64,000 nt of DNA from Candidatus Parepulonipiscium sp. PG-Nuni2H_MBin01 (GTDB taxonomy: Bacteria; Bacillota; Clostridia; Lachnospirales; Cellulosilyticaceae). Shown here piece after piece: positions 52,882 through 60,806 of the stretch; positions within the stretch are counted from its first letter, which is position 1; each line of letters opens with the position of its first letter. Under the pieces are notes generated by a model that was not told the DNA's origin, made no database searches, and saw only the letters and a list, made by a program, of their open reading frames with translations. The translations under genes and the position numbers were made by a program. The stretch spans positions 1-64,000 of the forward strand of contig MDJM01000030.1 of assembly GCA_001994995.1 (NCBI GenBank), written 5' to 3'.

Positions 52882-53592
52882 TTAACGGTTTTTCGCTTGT
52901 TTTACTTTTTTGTATCTTGTTAATTCTATTTTAGTTACTGCTAAGCCTATAAGTCCAATTACTATAAAGGCTATTAAATACCATTTAGGGTCTAAAGTTA
53001 AAATATTTGCCTTTTCTACTAATACATTAATTTTGTCATCCCCAATGTCTCTAGTGATTAATGCACCCGTTAAATTTACTTTAGTATCTATTTTAGCATA
53101 CGTATCATCTGTTAAGATTACTAGAATGTCTTCTACTTCTCCATTGCCAAACATTACTTGGATATGAGCGCGGTTTTCTTCTACTGTTGTTGGGAAGAAA
53201 AAGTATTTTGTATACGTATAAGAGCCAGTGTCGGCTTCTACTAAAGTATACTCGCTTATAATAATATCCTTGTTCATTAGCTGGGCTATAGAACCGACGG
53301 CAGGAACTTGATAACCTGAGAGTGCACCTATGTAGTGACTCGCTCCACTAAATAGTGACCAGACGATTAACGCAATTCCTCCGAGGCCAAATACTAGCGA
53401 AACTAGTATACAAGAAAACAAAGTAACTTCTCGCGGTTTTGGCGAGTTGTCGTCTTTAATAGGTTCGTAGTCGATGATTTCTGGTTCTATAATAGTTATT
53501 TCTGTTTGATTATCATCATGATTGACTGCCGGAGGATTAAATCCTGCTGGCTCTTCGATAATAACTAACTTTCCTTCGTCTTTTTTCTCCAT
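52882..53592 (-). CDS. Unrecognised two-helix membrane protein
   Basis: I do not recognise this 236-residue protein. The first 55 residues are acidic and disordered-looking, rich in Glu, Asp, Pro and Ile. Helix 1 (about 57-80) is LFSCILVSLVFGLGGIALIVW; an external domain of about 110 residues follows, with a beta-rich look. Helix 2 (about 205-222) is WYLIAFIVIGLIGLAV. A short basic end (YKKVKQAKNR) closes it. The ATG follows AAGGAAGGTG. Its long leader (about 120 nt) contains element B, closely like the rqcH leader. No neighbour explains it. Confidence 0.75.
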   Translation of the reverse strand: MEKKDEGKLVIIEEPAGFNPPAVNHDDNQTEITIIEPEIIDYEPIKDDNSPKPREVTLFSCILVSLVFGLGGIALIVWSLFSGASHYIGALSGYQVPAVGSIAQLMNKDIIISEYTLVEADTGSYTYTKYFFFPTTVEENRAHIQVMFGNGEVEDILVILTDDTYAKIDTKVNLTGALITRDIGDDKINVLVEKANILTLDPKWYLIAFIVIGLIGLAVTKIELTRYKKVKQAKNR

Positions 53593-53657
53593 AATTCACC
53601 TTCCTTATAATCAGATAGGTTTTGTTAAGCTTTAAAATGAAAAGCTTTTGAAAGCCC

Positions 53658-53713
53658 CTGGCCCCCAAGCTGCCCCCTTTAGCGGTAGTTTCATATTAAA
53701 TTAACAGCTCCAT
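53658..53713 (-). promoter_or_regulatory. Leader element B upstream of the two-helix membrane protein (candidate structured RNA)
   Basis: On the minus strand it begins GGAGCTGTTAAT (53711-53700), has ACC-GCTAAA-GGGG in the middle and ends CTTGGGGGCCAG (53658). GAGCTG could pair with CAGCTT. Immediately downstream, AAGCTTT / AAAGCTT can form a hairpin that competes with a GGGGCTT / AAGCTTTT hairpin. An extended -10 (TGTTATAAT, -10 at 53730-53725) lies just upstream, so the RNA would start a few bases before the element. It matches element A (24795-24848) in order and sequence. No known riboswitch class was recognised. Confidence 0.5.
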
Positions 53714-53830
53714 TAGATAAATTAATTATAACATAATTTTATTGGGATATGTCTTTATTATAACAGGAAAATTTTGTAATGCAATGTTTTTTTTGTTTTG
53801 GAGAACATGGTAGTAAAAGGAGTGTGTTAT

Positions 53831-54964
53831 ATGGATGATAAGTTAAAAATGGAAGCACTAGGCATTCTAGTTGTTCTTATTTTATGCATTGCCATGGTAA
53901 TAGGGTCTAATTTGATTTTTGAGAATAGCTATTTGCCTGACAAAATCAATCGTAATGTACAGTACTATAAAGCGGAGGTAATTGAGATTATTAGCGAAAA
54001 CTTGCAAACTGATTCGGGCGAGTTTTCACTTGGTAAACAAGAGTTAAAAATTCAATTTGCTGAAGGCCCTTATATAGGACAGCAGTATAATATTTCCAAT
54101 TACGTTAGTAGACTATATAACATTATTGCTACTGAGGGTAAATATCTTGTCATTGCATGTTATATTTCTAATGATGCCATTGCAGAAATGAGTGTGTATA
54201 ATCATTATCGCTTTAATTTTATTATGATTTTAGTGCTATTATTTTTCGTTCTTATAATTTGGGTCGGTAAATTTAAAGGCCTGCGTTCTGTCATTTCTCT
54301 TATATTTACAGGTATAACAGTTATGGATCTAATGCTACCATTGCTGCTGCGAGGTATGGCACCTATTGTGGCGGCGCTTATTGTTGTATTTTTAAGTACG
54401 CTAGTAACACTTTGTTTAGTTGGAGGATTTTCTAAAAAAACTTTTAATGCTGTAATTGGTACATTGGCCGGTGTTATTGTGGCTACAGTAGTTGCATATG
54501 TATTTGGTAAACTTGCTAATTTATCTGGAGCTACTATGGAAGAAACTGAAGCTTTGCTTTATGTGTCTGAAACTAGTGGTCTTAAAATTAAAGGGTTGCT
54601 ATTTGCAGGAATTTTGATTACGTCCTTAGGCGCGGTTATGGATGTAGCTATGTCGATTGCTTCTGCTATGCATGAGTTTATTGCGGTTAATCCTGATTTA
54701 TCTACTAAGGAGCTGGCGCATAGTGGTATGGCGGTTGGTACTGATATGATTGGGACTATGACTAATACTCTTATTCTAGCGCTTGCTGGTGGAACGCTTA
54801 ATAATTTTATTTTAATTTTTGCGGCGGATATGGATACTGTTCAAATGCTTAATATGGATATGCTATGTGTAGAAATTTTGCAAGCTTTGGCAGGCAGTGT
54901 TGGAATCGTTTTAACAGTACCGTTAACCGTTTGGTGTGGGTGTATGTTATATCGCCGAAGATAG
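53831..54964 (+). CDS. YibE/F family membrane protein
   Basis: A 377-residue protein of the YibE/F-like family (PF07907). An N-terminal helix (about 8-28) and a short external domain precede about seven further helices. Family blocks include WVGKFKGLRSVISLIFTGI and SLGAVMDVAMSIASAMHEF, the latter with the SLGAxxDVAMSIASA pattern. Function unknown; suggested to be a transporter or signal protein. I use ATG 53831 after AAAGGAG; an in-frame start at 53798 has no site. Terminator follows. Confidence 0.9.
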   Translation: MDDKLKMEALGILVVLILCIAMVIGSNLIFENSYLPDKINRNVQYYKAEVIEIISENLQTDSGEFSLGKQELKIQFAEGPYIGQQYNISNYVSRLYNIIATEGKYLVIACYISNDAIAEMSVYNHYRFNFIMILVLLFFVLIIWVGKFKGLRSVISLIFTGITVMDLMLPLLLRGMAPIVAALIVVFLSTLVTLCLVGGFSKKTFNAVIGTLAGVIVATVVAYVFGKLANLSGATMEETEALLYVSETSGLKIKGLLFAGILITSLGAVMDVAMSIASAMHEFIAVNPDLSTKELAHSGMAVGTDMIGTMTNTLILALAGGTLNNFILIFAADMDTVQMLNMDMLCVEILQALAGSVGIVLTVPLTVWCGCMLYRRR

Positions 54965-55011
54965 ATTTTTGTGTTAAGTTTTTCGGTATATATCCAATAA
55001 ACAACATAAAA

Positions 55012-55050
55012 CCATAAAAAACTGGTAAGAAATTCATCTTATCAGTTTTT
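55012..55050 (+). terminator. Intrinsic terminator of the YibE/F gene
   Basis: AAACTGGTAAGA / TCTTATCAGTTT (55017-55028 and 55035-55046; one G-U pair) followed by a T-run. Confidence 0.85.
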
Positions 55051-55197
55051 TTGTGTATAAAAATAAAATAATCTGGCAACACTTCAATAGTTAGTAATAG
55101 GAGCGATTAACTTAGTATCAAAATCTATAAGAGTTTTATATAAATTTTAATACTTTGACTTAACAAGACCTAATAATAATCAACAAGGAGGCCAGTA

Positions 55198-56838
55198 ATG
55201 AATTATATATTAATAGCAATACAGTTGTTTTTCACACTTGTAATGGGAACCTACTTTTTTATGCAAATTGATAAAGAAAAATCGTCAAGAGTTAGTCTTA
55301 ACGAAGGGTCTGATAAAAAATTTGATGAAATTCAACAATTGAGAAAGACAAAATTAACGCCACCTCTAACAGAGAAAATGCGCCCAAAAGCTGAGCAAGA
55401 TATTATAGGACAAACGGATGGACTGCAAGCTCTTAAGATAGCACTTTGTGCTCCAAATCCACAACATATAATTATATATGGCAGCCCCGGGGTAGGTAAA
55501 ACAGCGGCGGCAAGGATAGCTTTAGACATGGCAAAATCTCAATCTAATTCGCCTTTTAGAGCTGATGCTCCATTTATTGAATTAGATGCAACTACATTAC
55601 GTTTTGATGAAAGAAGTATCGCGGACCCTTTAATAGGTTCGGTTCATGACCCTATATATCAAGGTGCAGGGGCATATGGTAATGCAGGTGTGCCACAGCC
55701 GAAACAAGGGGCTGTGACTGATGCTCATGGCGGAGTATTATTTATTGATGAAATAGGTGAATTAAATACCATACAAATGAACAAACTTTTAAAGGTACTA
55801 GAAGATAGAAAGGTACATTTTGAGAGTGCATATTATTCAGCGGCAGATAAAAATACGCCAAAACATATTCATGATATTTTTGCAAATGGATTGCCTGCTG
55901 ATTTTAGGTTAATAGGAGCTACAACTCGCAAGAGAGAAGAGTTGCCAGCTGCGCTTAGATCTAGATGTGTAGAAATATCATTTAACGACCTTAATCAAGT
56001 TGATATTAAAAATATTGTAAAACGAGCGATAGCTAAAGATAAAATTCATATTGATGAGTCAGCTATTAATTTGATAGCTAAATATTCTAACAATGGACGT
56101 GAAGCTATAACTATATTACAAACAGCTCTTAATAAAATGAAATTGGAACAAAAAACGCTTATCTCAACAACTGATTTAGAATGGGTATTGCAATCGGGAG
56201 GATATTCTATAGTTAACCCTCAATTAGTTGATTCTAAACCGTATATTGGTAAAATTAATGGTTTGGGAGTAGTGGGTCAAGGTAAGGGAATGATACTGGA
56301 TATACAATGTGTGGTTAAAAAAACAGATACACCTGAACTAAAGATAACAGGGATTATAGAAGAAGAGCAACTGAAGCATTCTAATAGTACGTTTAAACGA
56401 AAAAGTTTAGCTTCGGCATCATTAGAAAATGTGATTACTTTAATGAAAACTATGTATGATGTATCGATTGAAGATTACTTTGTGCACATTAATTTTCCAG
56501 CTGATGTACCAATAGATGGGCCGTCTGCTGGTGTAGCTATGTTTTGCTGTTTATACTCGGCTATTTTTGATAAACCTATAAACTCTAATATAGCAATTAC
56601 AGGAAAGATTACAATTCATGGAGATATATATGCTGTTGGAAAAGTGACTGAGAAAATTCAGGCGGCTAAAGAGGCCGGGGTAAAAACGGTATTTATTCCT
56701 AAGGATAATATGCAACAAAGTTATGATGATTATATAGGGATTAACGTTATTCCTGTTAGCCATATACAAGAAGTTATAGAATCTATATGGGTAACACCTT
56801 TATTAATGTCGCAAGCTCAAGTATTATATGGTATATAG
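55198..56838 (+). CDS. lonB: ATP-dependent protease LonB, sporulation type
   Basis: A 546-residue Lon-family protease with an N-terminal membrane helix (about 3-22), the mark of LonB. AAA+ motifs: Walker A YGSPGVGKTAAARIAL, Walker B LFIDEIGELNT, sensor/arginine region AALRSRCVEISF. The peptidase domain has catalytic Ser in DGPSAGVAMF and Lys in GKVTEKIQAAKEAG. In B. subtilis LonB is forespore-associated (sigma-F); no sigma-F promoter was recognised. LonA, often next, is missing. engB follows after 18 nt. ATG follows AAGGAGG. Confidence 0.94.
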   Translation: MNYILIAIQLFFTLVMGTYFFMQIDKEKSSRVSLNEGSDKKFDEIQQLRKTKLTPPLTEKMRPKAEQDIIGQTDGLQALKIALCAPNPQHIIIYGSPGVGKTAAARIALDMAKSQSNSPFRADAPFIELDATTLRFDERSIADPLIGSVHDPIYQGAGAYGNAGVPQPKQGAVTDAHGGVLFIDEIGELNTIQMNKLLKVLEDRKVHFESAYYSAADKNTPKHIHDIFANGLPADFRLIGATTRKREELPAALRSRCVEISFNDLNQVDIKNIVKRAIAKDKIHIDESAINLIAKYSNNGREAITILQTALNKMKLEQKTLISTTDLEWVLQSGGYSIVNPQLVDSKPYIGKINGLGVVGQGKGMILDIQCVVKKTDTPELKITGIIEEEQLKHSNSTFKRKSLASASLENVITLMKTMYDVSIEDYFVHINFPADVPIDGPSAGVAMFCCLYSAIFDKPINSNIAITGKITIHGDIYAVGKVTEKIQAAKEAGVKTVFIPKDNMQQSYDDYIGINVIPVSHIQEVIESIWVTPLLMSQAQVLYGI

Positions 56839-56856
56839 CTGAAAGGAGAATGATGT

Positions 56857-57444
56857 ATGAATGTAACAAAAGCTGAATTGATAATTACTGCGGGCAATAG
56901 CTCTCAGTTTCCACAAACTGAAGTAACAGAAATAGCATTTGCAGGAAAATCGAATGTAGGAAAATCGTCGTTAATTAATTCATTGTTAAATAGAAAAGCT
57001 TTAGCTAGAACAAGCTCCCAGCCAGGTAAGACGCAGACTATAAATTTTTATAATGTCCAAGACATTATGAATTTTGTTGATTTGCCAGGATATGGATATG
57101 CGAAAGTTTCTAAGGTACAAAGAGAAAATTGGGGTAAACTAATAGAGGGGTACTTGTCAGATAGACATGCCCTTTCCAAGGTTGTGTTATTAATAGACAT
57201 TAGACATGCGCCATCTGAAAATGATAAGCTTATGTATAATTGGATTGCGCATTACCATAAAAATGTTATTGTGGTAGCAACTAAGGCGGATAAGCTTAAG
57301 AGAAGTCAGGTTAATAAGCATTTAGCAGTGATTAAGAAGGATTTGGACTTGCAAGCTAAGGATGAATTAATTGCCTTTTCTGCTACTACTAAACAAGGAA
57401 AAGATGAACTATGGAATTTATTGAGCATGGAAAATACGAGGTGA
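56857..57444 (+). CDS. engB: Ribosome biogenesis GTPase EngB (YsxC/YihA)
   Basis: A 195-residue TRAFAC GTPase for late 50S assembly. G1 FAGKSNVGKSSLINSLL, G2 threonine in SSQPGKTQTINFY, G3 VDLPGYGYAKV, G4 ATKADKL, all in order. Length normal. It is next to lonB as in other Firmicutes and ends 7 nt before the repeat-rich gene, which is likely co-transcribed. ATG after AAAGGAG. Confidence 0.97.
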   Translation: MNVTKAELIITAGNSSQFPQTEVTEIAFAGKSNVGKSSLINSLLNRKALARTSSQPGKTQTINFYNVQDIMNFVDLPGYGYAKVSKVQRENWGKLIEGYLSDRHALSKVVLLIDIRHAPSENDKLMYNWIAHYHKNVIVVATKADKLKRSQVNKHLAVIKKDLDLQAKDELIAFSATTKQGKDELWNLLSMENTR

Positions 57445-57451
57445 ATTTAAA

Positions 57452-60004
57452 ATGAATGGTAAAAATGATTTCTATCTTTCTGGTGGAAAACTTAACTTAA
57501 ATCAACTAAATTATAGAAAACCAGTTGAACCGGTTGTAACTGAAAATGAAGTGGAGCCGGTTGTAACTAAAAGAGAAATGCCGACTGCGTTTAAGCCAGT
57601 TGTAGCTAAAAGCGAAGTGCCGACTGCGTTTAAGCCAGTTGTGACTGAAAACGAAGTGGAGCCTGCTGTAGAGCATACTGAAGTGCCGACTGCTGTGGAG
57701 CCTGCTGTAGAGCATACTGAAGTACCAACTATTTTGGAACCTGTTGTGACTGAAAATGAAGTACTTACTACTCATGAGCCTATTGTACACAACACTGAAG
57801 TACCGATTACTCATGAACCTATTATGCATCACACTGAAGTACCGACTACTCATGAGCCTATTATGCAGCATACTGAAGTACCGACTACTCATGAACCTAT
57901 TATGCATCATACTGAAGTACCGACTACTCATGAGCCTATTCTGCAGCATACTGAAATACCGCCTGCTTGGGAGCCAGTTATGCAGCATACTGAAGTACTT
58001 ACTACTCATGAGACTGTTATAAGCGAAATACCTAATACTCATGAAGCTATTGTACATGAAAGCGAAGTACCTACTACTATAGAGCCTATTGTGCAGCACG
58101 CAGAAGTACTTACTACTCATGAAGCTATTGTACACGAAAGTGAAGTACCTACTACTATAGAGCCTATTGTGCCGCATACTGAAGTACTTACTACTCATGA
58201 AGCTATTGTAACCGAAAATGAAGTACGTGCTACTCATGAAACTATTTTAACTAAAAGCGAAGTGCATAATGGAATTGTTAATAATAATGAATTTAATCAA
58301 ATTCCAAATTTAAATTCTATTAATAATCACGATTTTAACCAAATTATTAGACCAACTTTAAGCTATAATCACGAATTTACACAACAAATTAATAAAAACA
58401 TTAGTGATAATGACGAATTAGAAATTGTTGATAATCCGCAAGCTACTGATAATAAATTGTTCAATCCAGTCAGCAGGCCGGATCCTGTTAATAATAACGA
58501 ATTTAGCCAAATTATAAAGCCAAATCTTGTTAATAATGATGAAGTTAATCAAATTGTTAATCCAAAATTTATTGATAATAGTGATTTTAATCAAAAATTT
58601 TCTGTAAAATTTAATAATAATGATATTGCCTCTGCTGACAAGTTAGAATCTATTGGTAATTCTATTGTTACTAATGAAGAAAATATTGTGGATAACACAG
58701 AAATTATTGTTAATAATAAAGAAAATATCGTTGATAATATAGAAACTATTGTTAATAATACAGCTGCTATAATTAATAGCGGAGAAAATATTGTTCATGA
58801 TATGGAAAATATTGTTGATAACATAGAATTTGTTAAAAGTCATATTTCTGCTATTGAGCCTATTGTTAATGACGTGGACACTATTGAACCTATTATTAGT
58901 GATGTGGATGCTATCGAGCCTATTATTGATATTGAATCTATCGAACCTATTAACGACGTGGATACTATTGACTCTATTAATGACGTGGAGACTATAGATG
59001 CCGATGTTGATACTATTGAGCATATTAATGACGTTGATGCTATAGCACCTATTAAGCCTATTGTTACAAAAACTGTATCACAAACGCAAGTTAATGCAGA
59101 TATTGGGCCTATTATTACGCACGAGGAATACGGAAATTCAGATATAATTAATTCTGATATTATTGCTAATTCAATCGAAGCTATTTATAATTTGGAGCCA
59201 GATGAGATAGAAAAAACTTATCATTCTGATAATAATAAAGAAGTGCTAACTAATCCAGCACAACTAACTAATACAAACGAAGCAATAACTAATAATGAAG
59301 TAATACCTAATAATAACGAAACTAATAATAACGAAACTAATCAAGATAATGACGAAGCTAATATAAAAACTATTGATGAGGTAAATGCGGAACTTATTTT
59401 AAATATTGGTAAAACCGGAAAAACTAATGTTAAGCATGATACTAATGTTAAGCATGATACTAAGGGTAAGCATGATAACGTAGCAATTGTGTTAGAAGAT
59501 AATACTTTAGAGCCGATTGTATACGCCCAAAATATGGAAACTCTTTTAGAAGACGATTTAGAAAACAATTTAAAAAATGAGTCAAGTGCTGAAGATACTC
59601 AAAATATAATCGCTCCAAAGCCTGATATTGCAAGCCAAGCGAAGCTTAATACTATATCTAAGATGGCTGGAGATGATACATCGGATTTAACAAATAGTCT
59701 TGCAGATGCACTAGCTGAAGCGTTTGCAAAAAATATTCAGTCTAAGCCTAAGCCAAGACAAGCTAAGCAAGCTGCTGAGTTACAAGCTCATATAGCGAAG
59801 GAGAAGCAAAATGCTCAGGCGGAAAAAACCAATCCTACTACATCGTCTCCAATTGGCAGATTAGTATTTAAGGATGTTATTGATGAACATGGGAATTACG
59901 TAGTAAAAGAAGGTGAATATGTGGATGAGGATATTTTAGCTGAGGCGCGTGAAAAAGGCTGTTTAGTGCAACTTATTATGAAAACTTATGTAGAGCACAA
60001 CTAA
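57452..60004 (+). CDS. Very repetitive 850-residue protein of unknown function
   Basis: I do not recognise this protein as a whole. Residues 1-23 are a short start (MNGKNDFYLSGGKLNLNQ). Residues about 24-270 are some twenty 13-residue units of the type PIMHHTEVPTTHE. Residues about 271-400 are Asn-rich imperfect repeats (NNNEFNQI type). Residues about 410-540 carry ENIVDNIETIV and IEPINDVDTI repeats. The end (about 745-850) is different: a helical, Ala/Lys-rich segment, then a compact block, SPIGRLVFKDVIDEHG and GEYVDEDILAEAREKG, that looks like a folded conserved domain. No signal peptide or membrane helix is seen, so it is probably cytosolic. It lies 7 nt after engB with a weak Shine-Dalgarno (GAGGTGAA). 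Repeat tracts keep the frame. Confidence 0.8.
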   Translation: MNGKNDFYLSGGKLNLNQLNYRKPVEPVVTENEVEPVVTKREMPTAFKPVVAKSEVPTAFKPVVTENEVEPAVEHTEVPTAVEPAVEHTEVPTILEPVVTENEVLTTHEPIVHNTEVPITHEPIMHHTEVPTTHEPIMQHTEVPTTHEPIMHHTEVPTTHEPILQHTEIPPAWEPVMQHTEVLTTHETVISEIPNTHEAIVHESEVPTTIEPIVQHAEVLTTHEAIVHESEVPTTIEPIVPHTEVLTTHEAIVTENEVRATHETILTKSEVHNGIVNNNEFNQIPNLNSINNHDFNQIIRPTLSYNHEFTQQINKNISDNDELEIVDNPQATDNKLFNPVSRPDPVNNNEFSQIIKPNLVNNDEVNQIVNPKFIDNSDFNQKFSVKFNNNDIASADKLESIGNSIVTNEENIVDNTEIIVNNKENIVDNIETIVNNTAAIINSGENIVHDMENIVDNIEFVKSHISAIEPIVNDVDTIEPIISDVDAIEPIIDIESIEPINDVDTIDSINDVETIDADVDTIEHINDVDAIAPIKPIVTKTVSQTQVNADIGPIITHEEYGNSDIINSDIIANSIEAIYNLEPDEIEKTYHSDNNKEVLTNPAQLTNTNEAITNNEVIPNNNETNNNETNQDNDEANIKTIDEVNAELILNIGKTGKTNVKHDTNVKHDTKGKHDNVAIVLEDNTLEPIVYAQNMETLLEDDLENNLKNESSAEDTQNIIAPKPDIASQAKLNTISKMAGDDTSDLTNSLADALAEAFAKNIQSKPKPRQAKQAAELQAHIAKEKQNAQAEKTNPTTSSPIGRLVFKDVIDEHGNYVVKEGEYVDEDILAEAREKGCLVQLIMKTYVEHN
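57521..58266 (+). repeat. 39-bp tandem repeats with 78-bp higher-order units
   Basis: About twenty units, mostly 39 nt (13 codons) with some of 27 or 33 nt, code the first part of the 850-residue protein. Three 78-nt double units begin at 58043, 58121 and 58199, nearly identical. Divergence grows towards the 5' end. Internal duplication is evident; it is not a CRISPR, since there are no unique spacers and the frame is kept. Confidence 0.92.
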
Positions 60005-60007
60005 AAA

Positions 60008-60031
60008 GTACCGTAGCAAGCGCTACGGTAC
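60008..60031 (-). terminator. Perfect 10-bp terminator hairpin after the Mrr-like gene
   Basis: GTACCGTAGC-AAGC-GCTACGGTAC (60008-60017, 60022-60031). On the minus strand it is followed directly by TTTTT, serving the gene at 60043-60603; on plus the T-run is broken (after 11 nt). Confidence 0.8.
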
Positions 60032-60042
60032 CAATAGTACTA

Positions 60043-60603
60043 TTATTTTTGTGCAAATTTAGCGATTAGCAAATCACTTTTTCGCTGAGTAAACTGAGAA
60101 ATGCATCTAGCTATAAATTTTCTATCTTTAACTTCCACGCGATTTAAGTCTACTATAGAGGCTATATAATCTGGATAAGATGAATTTGTCACTGTAATAA
60201 AACGTGCATTTTTATTTGTGTCTAGGACAGAATTAATATTCTCAAATTGTTTTTCTTCAATTTCTGCTTCTTGATGAAAACATTTTAGATAAATCTTTTT
60301 ACTTCCTTTAAATACAACTAAGTCACAAAATTTTTTATTATCTCCATCTGCGATGCTAACAGTATAACCAAACCGCTTATATAACTCTGCGACATAACTA
60401 ACAAATACAGAAGAATCCATGGAATCAATTAAATCCATTTTAGAATAAGCCTTAAAGGTTTTGTTTGAACGCATTTTTATAACTTGCATCATAGCTAGAA
60501 GCGTTATAACTAATATGACTTTATCAGCATTTGCACTCATGTCGTGAAAAATCAGTTTATAATATAGAAAAAAAGCGGATACAAACATACAAAATCTAAT
60601 CAT
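60043..60603 (-). CDS. Membrane-anchored Mrr-like restriction-endonuclease-fold protein, probably degenerate
   Basis: A 186-residue protein. Two hydrophobic helices (about 3-20 and 27-43) lead to a C-terminal domain (about 60-186) with the order of Mrr_cat PD-(D/E)XK proteins: SYVAELYKRFGYTVSIADG, then CDLVVFKGSKKIYLKCF, and IDVNSVLD-like helices with ARFITVTNSSYPD. The active-site pattern D...(E/Q)xK is partly kept: Asp in CDLVV, but the residue before xK is Leu (YLKC) instead of Gln/Glu. Cleavage is therefore doubtful. Membrane-anchored Mrr-like proteins exist in Firmicutes with unclear roles. ATG lies behind GAGGTGA. Divergent from the unknown 300-residue gene. Confidence 0.7.
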   Translation of the reverse strand: MIRFCMFVSAFFLYYKLIFHDMSANADKVILVITLLAMMQVIKMRSNKTFKAYSKMDLIDSMDSSVFVSYVAELYKRFGYTVSIADGDNKKFCDLVVFKGSKKIYLKCFHQEAEIEEKQFENINSVLDTNKNARFITVTNSSYPDYIASIVDLNRVEVKDRKFIARCISQFTQRKSDLLIAKFAQK

Positions 60604-60676
60604 AAAATCACCTCGCAGCTAGAGTATTGACATATAAGTTATTTTTATACATGTTAAAATAAACTTTTTATAACTA

Positions 60677-60705
60677 TTGACAAGATTAACCCAAAGCCCT
60701 ATAAT
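60677..60705 (+). promoter_or_regulatory. Perfect consensus sigma-A promoter upstream of the 300-residue gene
   Basis: TTGACA (60677-60682), 17 nt, TATAAT (60700-60705). The gene starts at 60807, so the transcript has a leader of about 95 nt. In the leader, AATTTT / AAAATT and GGCCTT / AGGC segments can form hairpins. Confidence 0.85.
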
Positions 60706-60806
60706 ATAAGTAACAAAATTTACCACCTAGGCCTTGATTTATAGGCTGTATTTTTGAGGGGCGGAATTTTCGTTATAAAATTTACACAGCTCAAAGGAGA
60801 GATTTT

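Noticed and set aside
53658-53713. Identification of leader element B (and A) as a known riboswitch
   Set aside because: The consensus features I recall for the yybP-ykoY, fluoride, guanidine, c-di-GMP, c-di-AMP, THF, SAM, TPP, FMN, lysine and glycine classes and for T-boxes were compared by eye; none fits.
57506-58237. Long antisense ORF (243 codons) opposite the repeat-rich gene
   Set aside because: It arises because the 39-bp repeats lack stops in the complementary frame. It has a monotonous SSRYFS-type composition, no Shine-Dalgarno and no family resemblance.
57521-58266. Possible CRISPR-like array
   Set aside because: 39-bp units are directly adjacent and coding, with no unique spacers and no cas genes.
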